A stretch of 64,000 bases of DNA, from the NCBI GenBank assembly GCA_013368315.1, contig JAACJM010000178.1, positions 1 to 64,000 of the forward strand. The letters are read 5' to 3'. Position 1 is the first letter of the stretch; every line of letters starts with the position of its first letter. The notes under the pieces are model-generated. The model had not been told where the DNA came from. It did no database searches and worked only from the letters and a program-made list of their open reading frames with translations. This document shows positions 44,875-56,594 of this stretch, in pieces. This stretch comes from Tetrapyrgos nigripes (Eukaryota > Basidiomycota > Agaricomycetes > Agaricales > Campanellaceae). A program made the translations under genes and the position numbers.

Positions 44875-46467
44875 ATGCCACGAAGTGCCTCTCCTCCTCC
44901 CGATGAGGAAGACTCCATCACCGAACTCAATCAGAAAGTCACCATCACCCTTACAGTCTATAAACTCACCTCGAGCACAGCTTCCAAGAAGAAGGAGTCG
45001 AAGGACACCAAGACCAAGGAAATCAAGCATTTGTTCAAGGAGTCGAAGGAGGCCTACTTCTCACTCATGTCGGCTATCCTGAAGAAGTTTGGCCGTGACA
45101 AAGGGTTCAATGTGTCAGAAAACTCGGCCTTCAAGATGAAGTTCCATATACCTCCTGACCCATGAGTTTTCAGTATGTTTTCGTACTTGGTACTGATAAC
45201 CTGAGACAGCAAGGCAAAGTCTGTTGATGTAGAAGACTTCAACGAGTACTCGGACACAGTCAAGAAAATCTTAGAGACTCCACCCTCAAAAGGGATCACC
45301 ATTTATGTCGATGAGAAGGATATCAAATCAGCGAAGGCAAGTACTACAACTACTCAAATACAATACCTTTTCGCTAATTCTCTTGGCCTCTAGAAGCAAG
45401 GCAATGGTGACTCAGACTCGCAGTCATCTGATGACGATGACACTGTGAGCTTCAGTTTTTTTTTCATCGCTCTGATGACGGGTTCTGACTCTTCAATATT
45501 CACAGGGAAGGACACAGCTCACTGCAGCAGAGCATGCCGTGGCCGAAAAATGTGGCCTCCTGGAGAGACAGTACGGTGATCTGAGCAAGGGAGACTCCTC
45601 CTACAAGTGCCCTTCTACAGGAGAGTCTGTGTGCTTGACCCTGTACATGCTATCGGAATGGGCTAGGGCCATGGTGAGCTTGCCTTTATACTAGTGATGC
45701 ATTGGCTCATTTTGATCTCTTTAGGTCGACAAAAAAGCGACCCTCGAAACTCCTCCCGATTCCATCACCTTTGATCCTCGCACACACCAGAGTTCGCTTC
45801 TTCACAACCGTCGCTCTTCCTCTGTCAGTACCGATGGTTCTTACAGTGGCTCTTGTGCCCCGATGTCTGAGCTGGGTTTCCTATCCAATATATTGGATCG
45901 TTTTGTCCCACATCCCAGGACCCCTGCTCCTACAACTCCGCCTCACTCCCACCCTTCATTGATTACCAAAACACTCCTACCAAGCTTCCTCGCTTCCTAC
46001 AGTACGCAAAGGAGAAGTTTGGAGTCAACCAGGCCCCATCGTTTCAATATCAACTTGATACACACGCATATGGCCCAGACGTGTTGGAATTTGTCGACAA
46101 CAAAGACTTGGCTTCCCTGAACATCCCTGCTGGTGAAGTCATTCGCCTCAAGAAGGCTGCTGCCACATTCATGACAAGTGACGAAGCTAAGGTTACCAAG
46201 CGCAAGACTCCAGACGATGCGGAACCCGACACCCATCCTGCTAAGGAGCCCAGGGTCGAGACCATGGCACTAGAGAAGCGATGGTGTGCTGGCTCGGGAG
46301 CCCAAAGACTTTATGGGACAATCAAGCCAGGTGATGGAAACTGCGGCTCTGATGCAGATGTTGAATGGTTCTTTAGAGCGGATGGAATGCCTGCATTTGC
46401 GCCTGTTCCTTTGGGATGGGCTGTCACTCTTGAGAATGACGATGAGTGCTCTGATGATCCTCTTTAG
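44875..46467 (+). pseudogene. SAM-like-domain gene carried inside the TIR element
   Basis: ATG at 44875 (MPRSASPPPDEEDSITEL). Exons: an N-terminal charged part to about 45179 with an in-frame TGA at 45163-45165, KAKSVDVEDFNEYSDTVKK (45206-45333), KQGNGDSDSQSSDDDDT, GRTQLTAAEHAVAEKCG ... LSEWARAM, then VDKKATLETPPDSITFD and on. After a frame change near 45955 comes PRFLQYAKEKFGVNQA, HAYGPDVLEFVDNKDLA and IPAGEVIRLKKAA, a SAM-like pattern (YGPDVL...GI..GDVIRLK) of basidiomycete hypothetical proteins. The C-terminus ends ECSDDPL. Introns are GT-AG except a GC donor near 45334. The TGA and the frame change make this copy non-functional. It starts only ~145 bp after the transposase stop, so it is inside the mobile unit. 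Role unknown. Confidence 0.55.
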
Positions 46468-46833
46468 TTGGACTTGTGTCCTTCCCTGCATGATTCCTTC
46501 TTGATCCATGGACGTCTAGTGTAATTGTATTTCCTTGTGATTGTTGTAGTTTTCCTCTCATGTTCTGTACTAGTAATCCGAAGGGTACCAGGTAGTAATA
46601 CGTAAATCGTACGCTAGAAATTGTAACAAGTTTTCTTATCACTGTTGTCAGTGATGTTGTAGGTGGGGCACTCAGTTCTTTCACGTAGTCTTTGGACAGA
46701 CTGCAGACTACATTCACAACGTTAGTTCCATGTATTTCGATTGACAGCGTTTTCACAATACGGACTGATACGAACTTGTAGGTGAAAACCTATGCTTGTG
46801 CCGAGAAGGCGCCGATAATAGACACCGATCGAC

Positions 46834-46904
46834 TGCTGATCGACTGCCATCGAGTTGGGCCCGCAGAAAAAAAATCAGATTCCGTACATTTACTGAATTT
46901 GCTC
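46834..46904 (-). repeat. Right TIR
   Basis: Inverted copy of 43503-43573, followed by the TA target duplication at 46905-46906. Confidence 0.9.
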
Positions 46905-46912
46905 TAATTGCC

Positions 46913-47746
46913 TCCGTGGCCTCAAAGGTTGACGCCTCAGGGCTACACACCATTATGCCTCCATGGTTTCCTTACGCGTCTCCGGACACAAATGATCTCA
47001 TACTCGCCTTCCTCTCACTCGTCTCATCTATTTCACATTTCTTTGGTACTTCCTCCTTCCCGAACATGTTTTATACTTACTATTTCATTTTACTCGGTAA
47101 TACTTAATGTAACCTGAGAGACTCGTGTTCTATATCCTTCTCCATCCCATCTCTGATTCACGAGTCTCTCGGGTAGGTTTCTACGTCATCCTTCTACTTC
47201 CCATATTGATTTACGAGTTTATTCAGTCAATTCAGATTTATTCGCGTCACCCTCCCTCCTCTCCCGTATTTACTTATTTACTTATTGTGATGTATGCGCC
47301 TTTTTCGAGTCTCGCCCCACGAATATAATACCCAGGGGAGTCGCTGTTTCAGGACTCCCCGTGTTTCGCCTATTCTTTTACCAGAGAGAAATTCTCTAAG
47401 ACGATCCGCAAGATGATTAGAGACTTGAAAAAAAAAATTACTTTCTAGAGTTGAGGGAGAGGCGAGCAACAATAGTGAGCAACCGTCAGCAACGGGACTT
47501 GCAACGCGTTTGAGGGAAGGGCGGTCAGACTGGCAGGCCGTTTCACGAGCGATTCATGTGGTCGCATCATCCCTTGCAACGTGGGTTTGAATCGCGTCAG
47601 AATCGGACACTCGAGGAACTGGTAGATCGGTACAACTCGATTGCCGAGACCCTGTACCTGACTGTACCTGACTGTAAGCGCCTGGGCGCTCGCAGGCGCC
47701 TCCGGCGCCCTTCGGTCTGGCCTGCGGCCAGAGGCTGTCACACCGA
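46913..47746. other. No supported gene; GC-rich hairpin near 47675-47735
   Basis: T/C-rich DNA with short ORFs, a CTGTACCTGA direct duplication near 47654 and nested GGCGCC/GCCTGCGG palindromes at 47680-47730. No gene is visible. Confidence 0.5.
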
Positions 47747-48007
47747 GTCATGTGATCGCTTCCGCGGCATTCCGGCGGCTCCTCTGACGTGTCCTCGTTT
47801 GACTTTATCTTTTTCAGCACTCAGCACGCCGCAACACGTCACACGGCACTACGTAGATGTGTTGTCTGACGCATAGACTAACATGATCACGGCATTTCTG
47901 CTCTGACGCGTCGCGCGGCATCATTTGTTGGTTATTTGGCTTTGTATTTTTCAGCACGTCAGCGCGCCGCAACAATTCGGACGCGTCACACGGCACAGCG
48001 CAGATGA
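47747..48007. repeat. Diverged tandem repeat, two ~125-bp units
   Basis: Unit 1 (about 47747-47862) and unit 2 (about 47882-48007) share TGATC...CGGCATT, CTGACGYGTC, TTTKGCTTTRTMTTTTTCAG, CACGCCGCAACA-type and CGTCACACGGCAC blocks in the same order. They are rich in CpG. No coding role is apparent. Confidence 0.6.
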
Positions 48008-49371
48008 GTACAAGTATCTGGCCGCAACTACACGCATTGTCAATCCCCCACTCGATTATTTTTTTTTGCTGTAGACACATCATCCATGTTTGTCTTGTAA
48101 TATATATGCCATTTTCCACACTCTTCATAACCATTGGCATCATCCAACAATGCAAAATCCATATATTGTGAGACTTACATGTAAGCCTGAAGAGACTGAG
48201 AAATTCCATGCATAGGGGTGTCAGAACTTCATGGACTGTTTGCTACATTTAGTGACTGCTCCTGACTCCTACCACAGTTATAAGTATACTACATTGTACC
48301 CACTTACTCACATTATCATTAACCAAAGGGAGAATACTGTGCTCCAACCAGTGTCAACTGGGTCAATATCCTTCTGATGTGCAATGGGTCTGTAGATGTC
48401 CCTGTGAACTATGAGGAAACTCCTTCTTGCATCACTTTCTTAACTTGTCACAACTGCATGTAAGATTCTTAAAGAATCAAATTTGTAGATATTAATTGCA
48501 AACTGATGTCTTCAATACTTCATCTGTAAAGCATTGAGTTGGAGTGAATCATGAGAAGAAAAAGAGATACAGAAATAAAAATCAGAAACTAATGAAGGCT
48601 TCCAAGTTCCAGATAAATACTGGCTAGTAGGAAACTCTACTGCTCCAATAATGTTCATTCTACAGGAGGTTCTCAATGCAGTGATGTGAGAAATCCATTG
48701 ATTTGAGGCAGGACTAATAAGCAAAGGTACAAATTTTATTTTCTAGTCAAAAGCAAGATTATAGTTCAATGTTATACAGACTGTCATCAACCTCTCTTCA
48801 AGACATTCTCAAGCTCTACTCAAGCCACCTCAAACACTCAAGCCATCTCAGACTGCTTTTAAGCTACTTATATGCCCATGAAATGCTTTTGATATTGCTC
48901 TTCACTTGACAGTGTCAACAGTGCTATTTGACTTAAAATTTGTTTCTGAATGTTTTTGACTTACAGAATTATTGCTACTGACTCTGCACTATAAGGGCTC
49001 ATTGACAAAAACCCACTTGTTCTGCTTCAACTCCTTACAGTGATTCCTGAGTAATTTAGTCACATCACTAGGTGCTCTGGTGGATTATTGTACCCTATAT
49101 TACACCCTCAATTTATTGGCATATTGTTATCATGTTCTGCTGGAAATAGAAAGTTACTTGTCCATATATCAATCCTTGCTTGGTGGTAGAGATTCCAGTC
49201 AAGTGTTCTTTTTTCAGCATATTCAAGATTACCTACTCTTCCCTTGCCAGATACTCAATCCATTGTCAGATGAGTTGTTTACACTCCCTTTCTGCTTGTG
49301 GCTATGTTCTTGTGTTCCCAACTTCTTCCCTCTGATTTCTCCTGAGGTCAATCATCTGTTTGCCTGTTCAC
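48008..49371. other. No supported gene
   Basis: AT-rich unique DNA. ORFs such as 49080-49481 are hydrophobic/aromatic and run into the repeat below, so they are not credible genes. Confidence 0.45.
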
Positions 49372-49585
49372 CCTGTCAGAATAGAGTACCGATAAGTAAA
49401 AGGGTACTCAGGTTCACACAACGTAGTGGGAACAACTCTGTTAGACAAACTACAGTACCTGTCAGAATAGAGTACCGATAAGTAAAAGGGTACTGTAGTA
49501 AATATAATATAATTAGTTATGGACAAGGGAATGAATACAGGTATAGGGACACACCTCAGGTTCACACAACGTAGTGGGAACAACT
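49372..49585. repeat. Interleaved A-B-A-B direct repeats with palindromic flanks
   Basis: A (about 36 bp, CCTGTCAGAATAGAGTACCG...GGGTACT) occurs at 49372 and 49458. B (CAGGTTCACACAACGTAGTG...GAACAACT, 29 bp) occurs at 49409-49437 and 49557-49585. The second A lies inside a CTACAGTACC...GGTACTGTAG palindrome and the second B inside a GACACACCTCA...TGAGGTGTGTC palindrome. The copies are essentially identical, so the arrangement is recent. Confidence 0.8.
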
Positions 49586-49589
49586 GAGG

Positions 49590-50829
49590 TGTGTCGAGGC
49601 GGCGTCGTGCAGTATAAGTGGGGACTTGTAAGTACGGATCAAACATAAAGTCAAATAGACGGATCATGAATAAGGAGTAAGGGAGTGAAGATAGGGAAAA
49701 GAAATAGGAGATAGATATAAATAGAAATTACTTATTATGGGTGTAGGAACTCGTCTCCTTTACACACCCCTTGGGTTGCATTTCCAAGTGATAAAGCTGG
49801 GTTCAATGCATTCTCCTGGATATTTCTTCCTTGTTCTGCTCATGATGTTGACTGGGACTTCTCTGCTTTGTTGCTCTGGTGCAATTATTCTCACCTATGA
49901 ACTCCAGATATTGATTACAGGTCAATTCTGCCTATTGACTATGGCTCAACATCGTTTATCTATTGTGGCTTCTTGTCTCTCCACTATGGCCCAACATCAT
50001 TTATTTTTTGCTGCCCAACATCTCATAACTATGCTGTCTCAACATCATCCACATTACGGGCTTGAGGCCTCATACTCGCCACCCATTAGCGTTGGCCCAC
50101 AGCCACTTCATTATAGTGGTATTATCACATCTCAGATGTTGTAACAGGGTTACAATCAGTATTATAATCATATTATAAGATGCTAGCATATTATAACAGT
50201 ATTATATTGCCACAAATAATTACACTTCATGGTAATGACTATAATCTGGCCAGCCATATTATAAGTACATGCTAAACTATCAAAAGTATTTTGCTGCTTT
50301 AAAATCTCATTATGGATCCAAAGAGAAAGAGGCAAGAAAGAGCTCAATAACCTCTAGTGGCTGGCCACCTTCCTTATTGGGTTGATGCAGAAGAAAAAAA
50401 CATGATTCCCATTACATTCAGGAATCGCTGTAATACAAAAGGAAAATCATCTGACACAGGCAGTAAAAATTAGCCATTCTAAGCTTGTAACTGCATTTTC
50501 AAACAATTTTAGACCTCATCCAGTCAAGGATGGACAGTTAAGCTTAGCTTCTTCAGCTAAGGTAGCCTAAGTGGTAACTTGAAGAACCAAATGCCCTATC
50601 ACTAGTCCAGAACTGCTCAATACTTATAATACTATGTGGCAATCTCAAGGAATTAGGTCTCCAAGAAAAGAAGATACTATAGCTCCGTTGGATTTGTAGT
50701 TGCCATTGTAGCATAAGGTATGAAGCACAGTCAAAAGAACAAATTGTAAATTCTCAACACATATAATAATATTGTTTCCCCTAGTACAAAATGCCCTGCT
50801 ATATCAAGTAGTGTACATCCCAGCATAAT
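49590..50829. other. No supported gene
   Basis: AT-rich. The ORF at 49737-50144 is low complexity with repeated TATGGC(T/C)CAACATC words (49940-50040). Many TATTATAA repeats occur at 50150-50270. Confidence 0.45.
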
Positions 50830-51195
50830 CCCCATCCCCACCAGCAGAACCCCCTCACCCCACCCAGTATAATCCCCCCATTCCAACCAGCAGAATCTCC
50901 CCACCCCAACCAGCAGAATCCCCCCATCCCACCCAGCAGAATCCCCCCATCCCACCCAGCAGAATCCCCCTATCCCACCCAGCACATCCCACCCAGCAGA
51001 ATCCCCCCATCCCACCCAGCAGAATCCCCCTATCCCACCCAGCACATCCCACCCAGCAGAATCCCCCCATCCCACCCAACAGATCCCACCCAGCAGAATC
51101 CCCCCATCCCACCCAGCAGAATCCCCCCATCCCACCCAGCATAATCTCCCCATCCTACCCAGCATAATCCTCCCATCCCACCCAGTATGATCCAG
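50830..51195. repeat. 24-bp minisatellite, G-rich on the minus strand
   Basis: About 15 copies of a 24-bp unit (plus strand CCATCCCACCCAGCAGAATC plus CCCC), with a higher-order duplication of about 60 bp at 50960-51070. The left units are more diverged. Because 24 is a multiple of three and no frame holds a stop, all three minus frames are open (GWDGGILL-type, LGGMGGFC-type and WVGWGDSA-type repeats). Minus-strand G runs (GGGGG, GGG, GGG) could form G-quadruplexes. Confidence 0.9.
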
Positions 51196-51901
51196 CCATT
51201 CCAATTAGCACTGCCATGCAAGCATCAAAGGGAGAGAATGCGCAGAGGGAGAGAAAACGGGTTCCCTAGCTCTGCAGCTTGCTTTTAAGCAGTGGAGATG
51301 AATTGATTTCGTGGCCGACGGTATGAGGTGGCAAACTGCCGCGCCGATGCTGATGTGGCAGAGTGCCGATGCCGCTGGTGATGTGGCACTGTGCCGGTGC
51401 CAATGTGTCATCCTTTTGGTGTCAGCGGAAATGTCACGGTGGCAATCGAAATTCGGACCAGTACGGCGGTCACGTGTTCAAGCCGTCCGGTTTGCCGCGT
51501 ATCACGTGCCAGGTACCATCACCTAATATAGTCGATCTGTACCGATCTACCTATTACTCTCGGACACTCTGACCCTACCTATTGACACTTGGTATTGCAG
51601 AAGGCTAGATAGTTGGACTGACGGAAACCCGGTGTATCATTCTGTACCCAGCTGGGTTCAGAAATGCTGTGGCCCGTTGGAAGGAGCGTTTGAGCTAGAG
51701 CCTAGGACTGCTGAAACACGAGTATACGATGGCTCCCCTTCCATTGAGCTCCATACTCTGGCGTAACGAGCTCGGGGTGCCAGTACTATGTACTAGGTGA
51801 ACGCTTGGGTCCTACAAGTACGGGACTAAGCTTAAGTTGATAGAGATATTGCTATTATGGGTATTCTGTATTATTTTAAAGTAGGGACTCAGTTGAGATA
51901 T
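51196..51901. other. No supported gene
   Basis: The part at 51310-51420 repeats GTGGCA...TGCCG(A/G)TGC words. The rest is unique. No coding region is supported. Confidence 0.45.
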
Positions 51902-52572
51902 CACACCGAAAAGGGACAAATTTCCGCTCGACGGATACATGACCGGATATGTGTATGAAAACGAGATATATTTGGAATCTAGATATAAATACAAAAAGAT
52001 GATGTATCTGTAAGCTAGATATTTGATCAGAAAGTTGCTATATAAGGATGAATTTTAGTATATTTGATTGATTTGCGGACATATTCTGTATCAAAGCTAT
52101 TGAAAGAACTACAAAAAGACCTCAAATCAGGATTCCAGACATGGTTACGGATATGTGTCCGAAAAGACAATAAGTCCGGATTCCGGACAAGGGTCCCAAT
52201 AGTAGTCCTGGCAGATGAACTGATAGATCAGAATGAATGCTATAAAAATATCAGTATTACGGACATATAAACTATACGCACCCATATCTGGAAGCCGGAT
52301 GTATTGTCTTTTCAGACGCATATCTGTAACTATATCCGGATTCTCGATTCTCGGTCTTTTTGTACTTCTTTTAATAGCTTTGATACATAATATGTCTACA
52401 CACCAATCAAATATACTAAAATGCATCCCTATATAGCAACTTTCTGTTCAAATATGTAGCTTACTGATACATCATCTTTTTGTACTTATATCTAGTTTCC
52501 AGATATATCTCATTCTCGTACACATATCCGGTCAAAGATCCGTCGAGCGGAAATTTGTCCCTTTTCGGCGTG
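51902..52572. mobile_element. Foldback element (~670 bp, arms ~300 bp)
   Basis: The outer ends CACACCGAAAAGGGACAAAT and the complement of ACAAATTTGTCCC...GGCGTG are inverted. The two arms match almost continuously for about 300 bp each (shared blocks: TTCCGCTCGACGGAT, CCGGATATGTGTA, ACAAAAAGATGATGTATC, AGAAAGTTGCTATATA, ATATTTGATTG, AAAAGACAATA), meeting near 52215. Arm divergence of perhaps 10-15 percent shows it is not brand new. A near-duplicate GCTATTATGGGTATTCTGTATT lies outside each end (about 51848 and 52578). No transposase is encoded; ORFs inside are artefacts. Confidence 0.85.
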
Positions 52573-52691
52573 TATACTGCTACTATGCGTATTCTGTATT
52601 GACCGTTTGCCGCGGCGAGATTGGCGTCACTGGCGATGACGATTGCGACTATGTATAAGAAACCCTCGTGGTCTCCAACTTTCCTTCAACC

Positions 52692-55600
52692 ATGAAGGAA
52701 CTCCCCCTGCACTCTGTCCCTGTCGAGGGGCAGAGACGCCGCTTCAGATATCTCAAGGCTATTCTACTCCTAGCTGGTCTCTACACCGTTTCTTCTTTCT
52801 TCTCTATCAACAAACCCGTCCAACATGCTCATATTCACACCGAACAAATTACCCAAGTCCTATCCACCTCCGAACGCGAATCCCTATTCCTTTCAATCCC
52901 TTCCGGCTCCTCCGCACATGCTACAGCCAAGAAGTTCGCGTCTAAACCTCATGTTGCCGGGTCAGACCAAGATTTCGAGAACGCGAAGGAAATCCTCAAA
53001 CTCTTCCAACGCGAACTGGGTGCCTCTGATCCTCCGGCACCTCCGCATTTTCCTCCAGAAGAGCTCCCGATATACGACGCAGGCACTCCTCGTTCCAGGT
53101 CCGCTACGATATCCCTTGCTTCACGATTAGGTCCCAGAAAACCTACGGCCTGGATTGACGTGTATCATCCCTACTTTGATACACCAGACGACAGGAGTTT
53201 GGATATACTCAATGAAGAAGGAGTGTCGGAAGTCTCTTTGGACTTGGTCGAAGACGGAGACCCGTTGGATGAAGATGCAGCAGAGTACCGCGATAGCGTT
53301 CCTGCATGGCATGGTCTTAGTGGGCATGGAGAGGCTGAGGGAGAGTTGATATATGTCAACTATGGGACATTTGAAGACTTTGAGGAGTTGACGAATCAGG
53401 GTGTCAACTTTACTGGGAAGATCACCATTGCGAGGTATGGAGCGATTTACCGAGGGCTCAAGGTACGTTCTTTCTTCCATTCTTCTCGTCGATTCTTTTT
53501 AAGGGCTTGATATGCTCTAGGTTAAACGCGCTCAAGAGCTCGGCGCATCTGGTGTCCTCATCTACTCTGACCCTCGAGACGACGGCTACGTCACTACTGC
53601 CAACGGCTTCACTCCCTACCCTCACGGACCGGCAAGGAACCCCGCCAGTTTCCAAAGAGGTTCTGTCATGTACCTGTCGATGTACCCTGGTGACCCAACA
53701 ACTCCCGGACGACCTGCATATCCGAACGCTGAGAGAGACGAACCCAAGAATGCACCCACCATTCCCAGTTTGCCTGTTAGCTGGGCTAACGCAGAGAGAC
53801 TGTTGGAGGAGATTGGGGACATTTACACTGCCGAGGGAAAGTTGAGTGGAAAGACGAGTACGAAGAAGGTTAGGATGGTTAACCATGGTGAGTATCTTTC
53901 CTCTCATACTTGGGTTTAAGGACTTGTACTGACCTGTCTTGAACAGTTAACAGAGCGGTGACCCCGATTTGGAACACAATGGCTGCGATACCTGGCCATG
54001 TTAGAAATGAGATAGTCTTAGTTGGATGTCATAGAGATGGTGCGTTCTATTCTGCTGCATCCTACACCAATCGTTCAGCTTGCTGACCTCTCCCTCTCAG
54101 CCTGGGTCCTTGGTGCTGCTGACCCCATTTCTGGAACTGCAGCTCTCAGCGAAATTGTCCGTGGCTTCGGAGAACTTCTCAGGTCTGGATGGAACCCACT
54201 GAGGACGATCATTATCGCCAGTTGGGACGGTGAGGAAGTGAGTCTTTATTTTCCATTTTGACCGCTTCGGATACTGACTGCCTTGACATTTACTTTTTGG
54301 TAGCATGGCCTACTCGGCTCGACAGAGTATGGCGAAGATTTCGCTGATTTCCTTGCTGAGTACGTCGTGTCTTACATCAACGTCGATGTCTCCTCGTCTG
54401 GATCAAGGTGGTCTGTCTCGGGAAGCCCCAGTCTGGCTCATCTGATTAGGAAGACGGCCGGAGATGTTCCTCATCCTACCGAGGCTGATGGGGGCAAGGT
54501 TCGCTCGTTTCCTTCTAGCTAATTGTCTCAGTGATCCTCATGCTTGATTGCAATTCATTTGTTTAGACCCTCTGGGATGCTCGTCAAGACGATGGACCTT
54601 TCCATGAGTCCTTTTTCTACAACGCTAGTGCTGTCGTCGATGCGGAGGTTTTGCAAGCATACGAAACTGAGAAGGCGAAACAGACTGTTGAAGAAGAGAG
54701 TGGTAAAACTGGGGTGAACCCTCTGGGAAGTGGGAGTGATTATACTGTGTTTTTGCAGAGGATTGGAGTGAGTATGCTGTTACTTTGTGGTCAGACTTCC
54801 TTGCTGACGCTGACCTCATCGTACCAACTCAGATTGCTGCAACGGACCAAGGCTTCACCGGAACACCATACGACGCGCCATATCACTACCACTCAATATA
54901 TGACTCCGTTAGGTGGCAGGAAGTTTATGCTGATCCAGGGTATAAGAGACATGTGCGTGGGCTTTTGCTTTGTTTTCCATGTTCCTTCCATACAATGCTG
55001 ACCTCGTCCTCCTCTTTCCAGGCTGCAATAGCTAAACACCTTGGATTGATGTCACTCAGACTCACGGATGGTATCATCCTTCCCTTGAACACGACGCAGT
55101 ATGCGTTTGAGCTGAACAGCTACTTGGATGTGTAAATACTGCGATCCCTTTCCGTCTTTGACGCTTTTTCTTACTATCTTTCCCTACAGCATAGAATCCC
55201 TTCCCCTCCCATCTAACATCTCCCACTCTGACCTTGCTCCCGACTTTGCCCGTCTTCGTGCTTCCTTTGCTCGTCTCCAAGGTGCAAGTATCGCAATGGA
55301 CAAGGAAAAGAAAGAAGCAGAGAAGAAGTTCCTTGAGTTATTAGAAAAGATGCCCAGGTTCCCCGGCGTCAGCGCAGGCAAGGGACTTGGAGGTTCCTCT
55401 GGTCTTTATCACTCGTTCAAAGACGCAGTGAAGAAGCTCTTTGGCGTCTCTACACCTCGGGCATTGACAAAGTTCTATGTTGACCCTTGGTACCCTACCG
55501 ACTGGGTGGGCTCCATTGGCTTCGCAGACGATGAAGAGATGGAGGTTTACGCAGGATGGCTTGAGTACCGACTCGCTCATCCTCTCAGGGATCATCATTG

Positions 55601-56003
55601 TGCTCATACTCCCGCTTCCGACGTCGAGAAAAACGTCCACCAACTACCCAAACTGCCGATCCCACCTATCCGTGAATTCCTCAAAGCAGCCAAACGCGTG
55701 TCAAAGGCAAACAAGAAGCTGATGGTGTTTGAGAGAGGGTTCATTTCTGAGGAGGGTATTCCTGATAGAGAGTGGTATAGACATTTGGGTGTTGCGCCTG
55801 GAAAGTGGTTAGGTAGGTTTTTGCTTTTCTTTTCTTGCCGATTATGTCGATACTGATTTGATGCTTACACAGGATACGGAGCGACAACTCTCCCTGCACT
55901 TACAGAAGCGATTACGATTGATAAAGACGTCGAAAGAGCCAAGTACGAAGTGGAGAGGTTGGTTGGGTTAGTTGATAAGATGGTGGTTGGATTGATGCCT
56001 TGA
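52692..56003 (+). CDS. M28 zinc metallopeptidase, glutamate carboxypeptidase II / Vps70 type, 10 exons
   Basis: Predicted type II membrane peptidase with the PA-M28-dimerisation layout of glutamate carboxypeptidase II, transferrin receptor and yeast Vps70. Exons 52692-53462, 53521-53887, 53947-54039, 54101-54237, 54304-54498, 54567-54767, 54833-54952, 55022-55131, 55190-55812 and 55873-56003 join in frame to 915 aa. The start is the first [16 protein letters not shown]; the open frame upstream begins only with GTG. A basic stretch (RRRFRYLK) precedes one membrane helix at about 22-38. The PA domain spans about 165-370. The metal site is complete: H408 and D418 in [14 protein letters not shown]455/E456 in WDGEEHGLLGS, D484 in [10 protein letters not shown] and H608 in YHYHSIYD. 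The C-terminal helical domain ends [14 protein letters not shown]. Family length is typical (700-950). Likely vacuolar or endosomal; substrate unknown. All introns are 58-69 nt GT-AG. Confidence 0.93.
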
Positions 56004-56594
56004 GAAATGTACGATACTTAGGCACTGCATAGCACTGTCTATCTAGTGACAAAGTGAAAGGTGTAGAAGGCTTGAATGAGGAAAAGGGGTTGTTGGCAAA
56101 CCTTTTCGGATCCGAAGTGGGTAAGTGTGTAGTATGCTGGTACCACGAACCTACAAAACGAAGTTCCACACTCCCGGAGAGGGTCAAGAGTTGCCAACCG
56201 ATGTCGATGAAGATTTGCCTTCAACAGGCTTATTCTCTGAGCGTGTCCTCACTTCAAGGCGTATTGAGGAAGATATGTACTTGCTGTGAGCTCTGTTCTT
56301 GGTTATTTCGAAGTTCTTAGCCCATGCGTAAGTAGTTCTTTGATCACAGTCCAATCACAGTCCTCTCATAAGCTAGGTCTTTACGTTAATGACCTTTATG
56401 TAAGGCTCTCTGGTTTTACGACAACCAGCTCGGATCCTCGTAACTCTCAAGCTGCGGAACGGGCTGAAACGGTGATCTCTATGCACGAACTTCGGAAGCA
56501 TATGGGTGTCTGTCAATACCCATTATAAGTATGCAAGAACTTGAAAACGGTTGCTCGTGGACTATCCTCTTCCTCCCTCTCTCACTGTCTCGAG

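Larger units (their letters stand above)
43503..46904 (+). mobile_element. 3.4-kb TA-flanked DNA transposon with 71-bp TIRs and two genes
   Basis: GAGCAAATTCAGTAAATGTA... at 43503-43573 is repeated in inverted orientation at 46834-46904 with one mismatch in 71 bp. The element is flanked by TA on both sides (43501-43502, 46905-46906), the target of the Tc1/mariner superfamily. Inside are a DDE transposase gene (about 43620-44729) and a second spliced gene (44875-46467) in the same orientation. TIR near-identity suggests mobilisation not long ago, possibly with help in trans, because the transposase itself is dead. Confidence 0.85.

Noticed and set aside
49372..49585. CRISPR-like array
   Set aside because: Only two copies each of two different repeats, no regular spacers, and the genome is clearly eukaryotic.
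50731..51204. 157-codon glycine/tryptophan-rich minus ORF
   Set aside because: Produced by the 24-bp minisatellite, and the other two frames are equally open.
52064..52436. ORFs on both strands in the foldback element
   Set aside because: They mirror one another because of the inverted repeat and have no domain.
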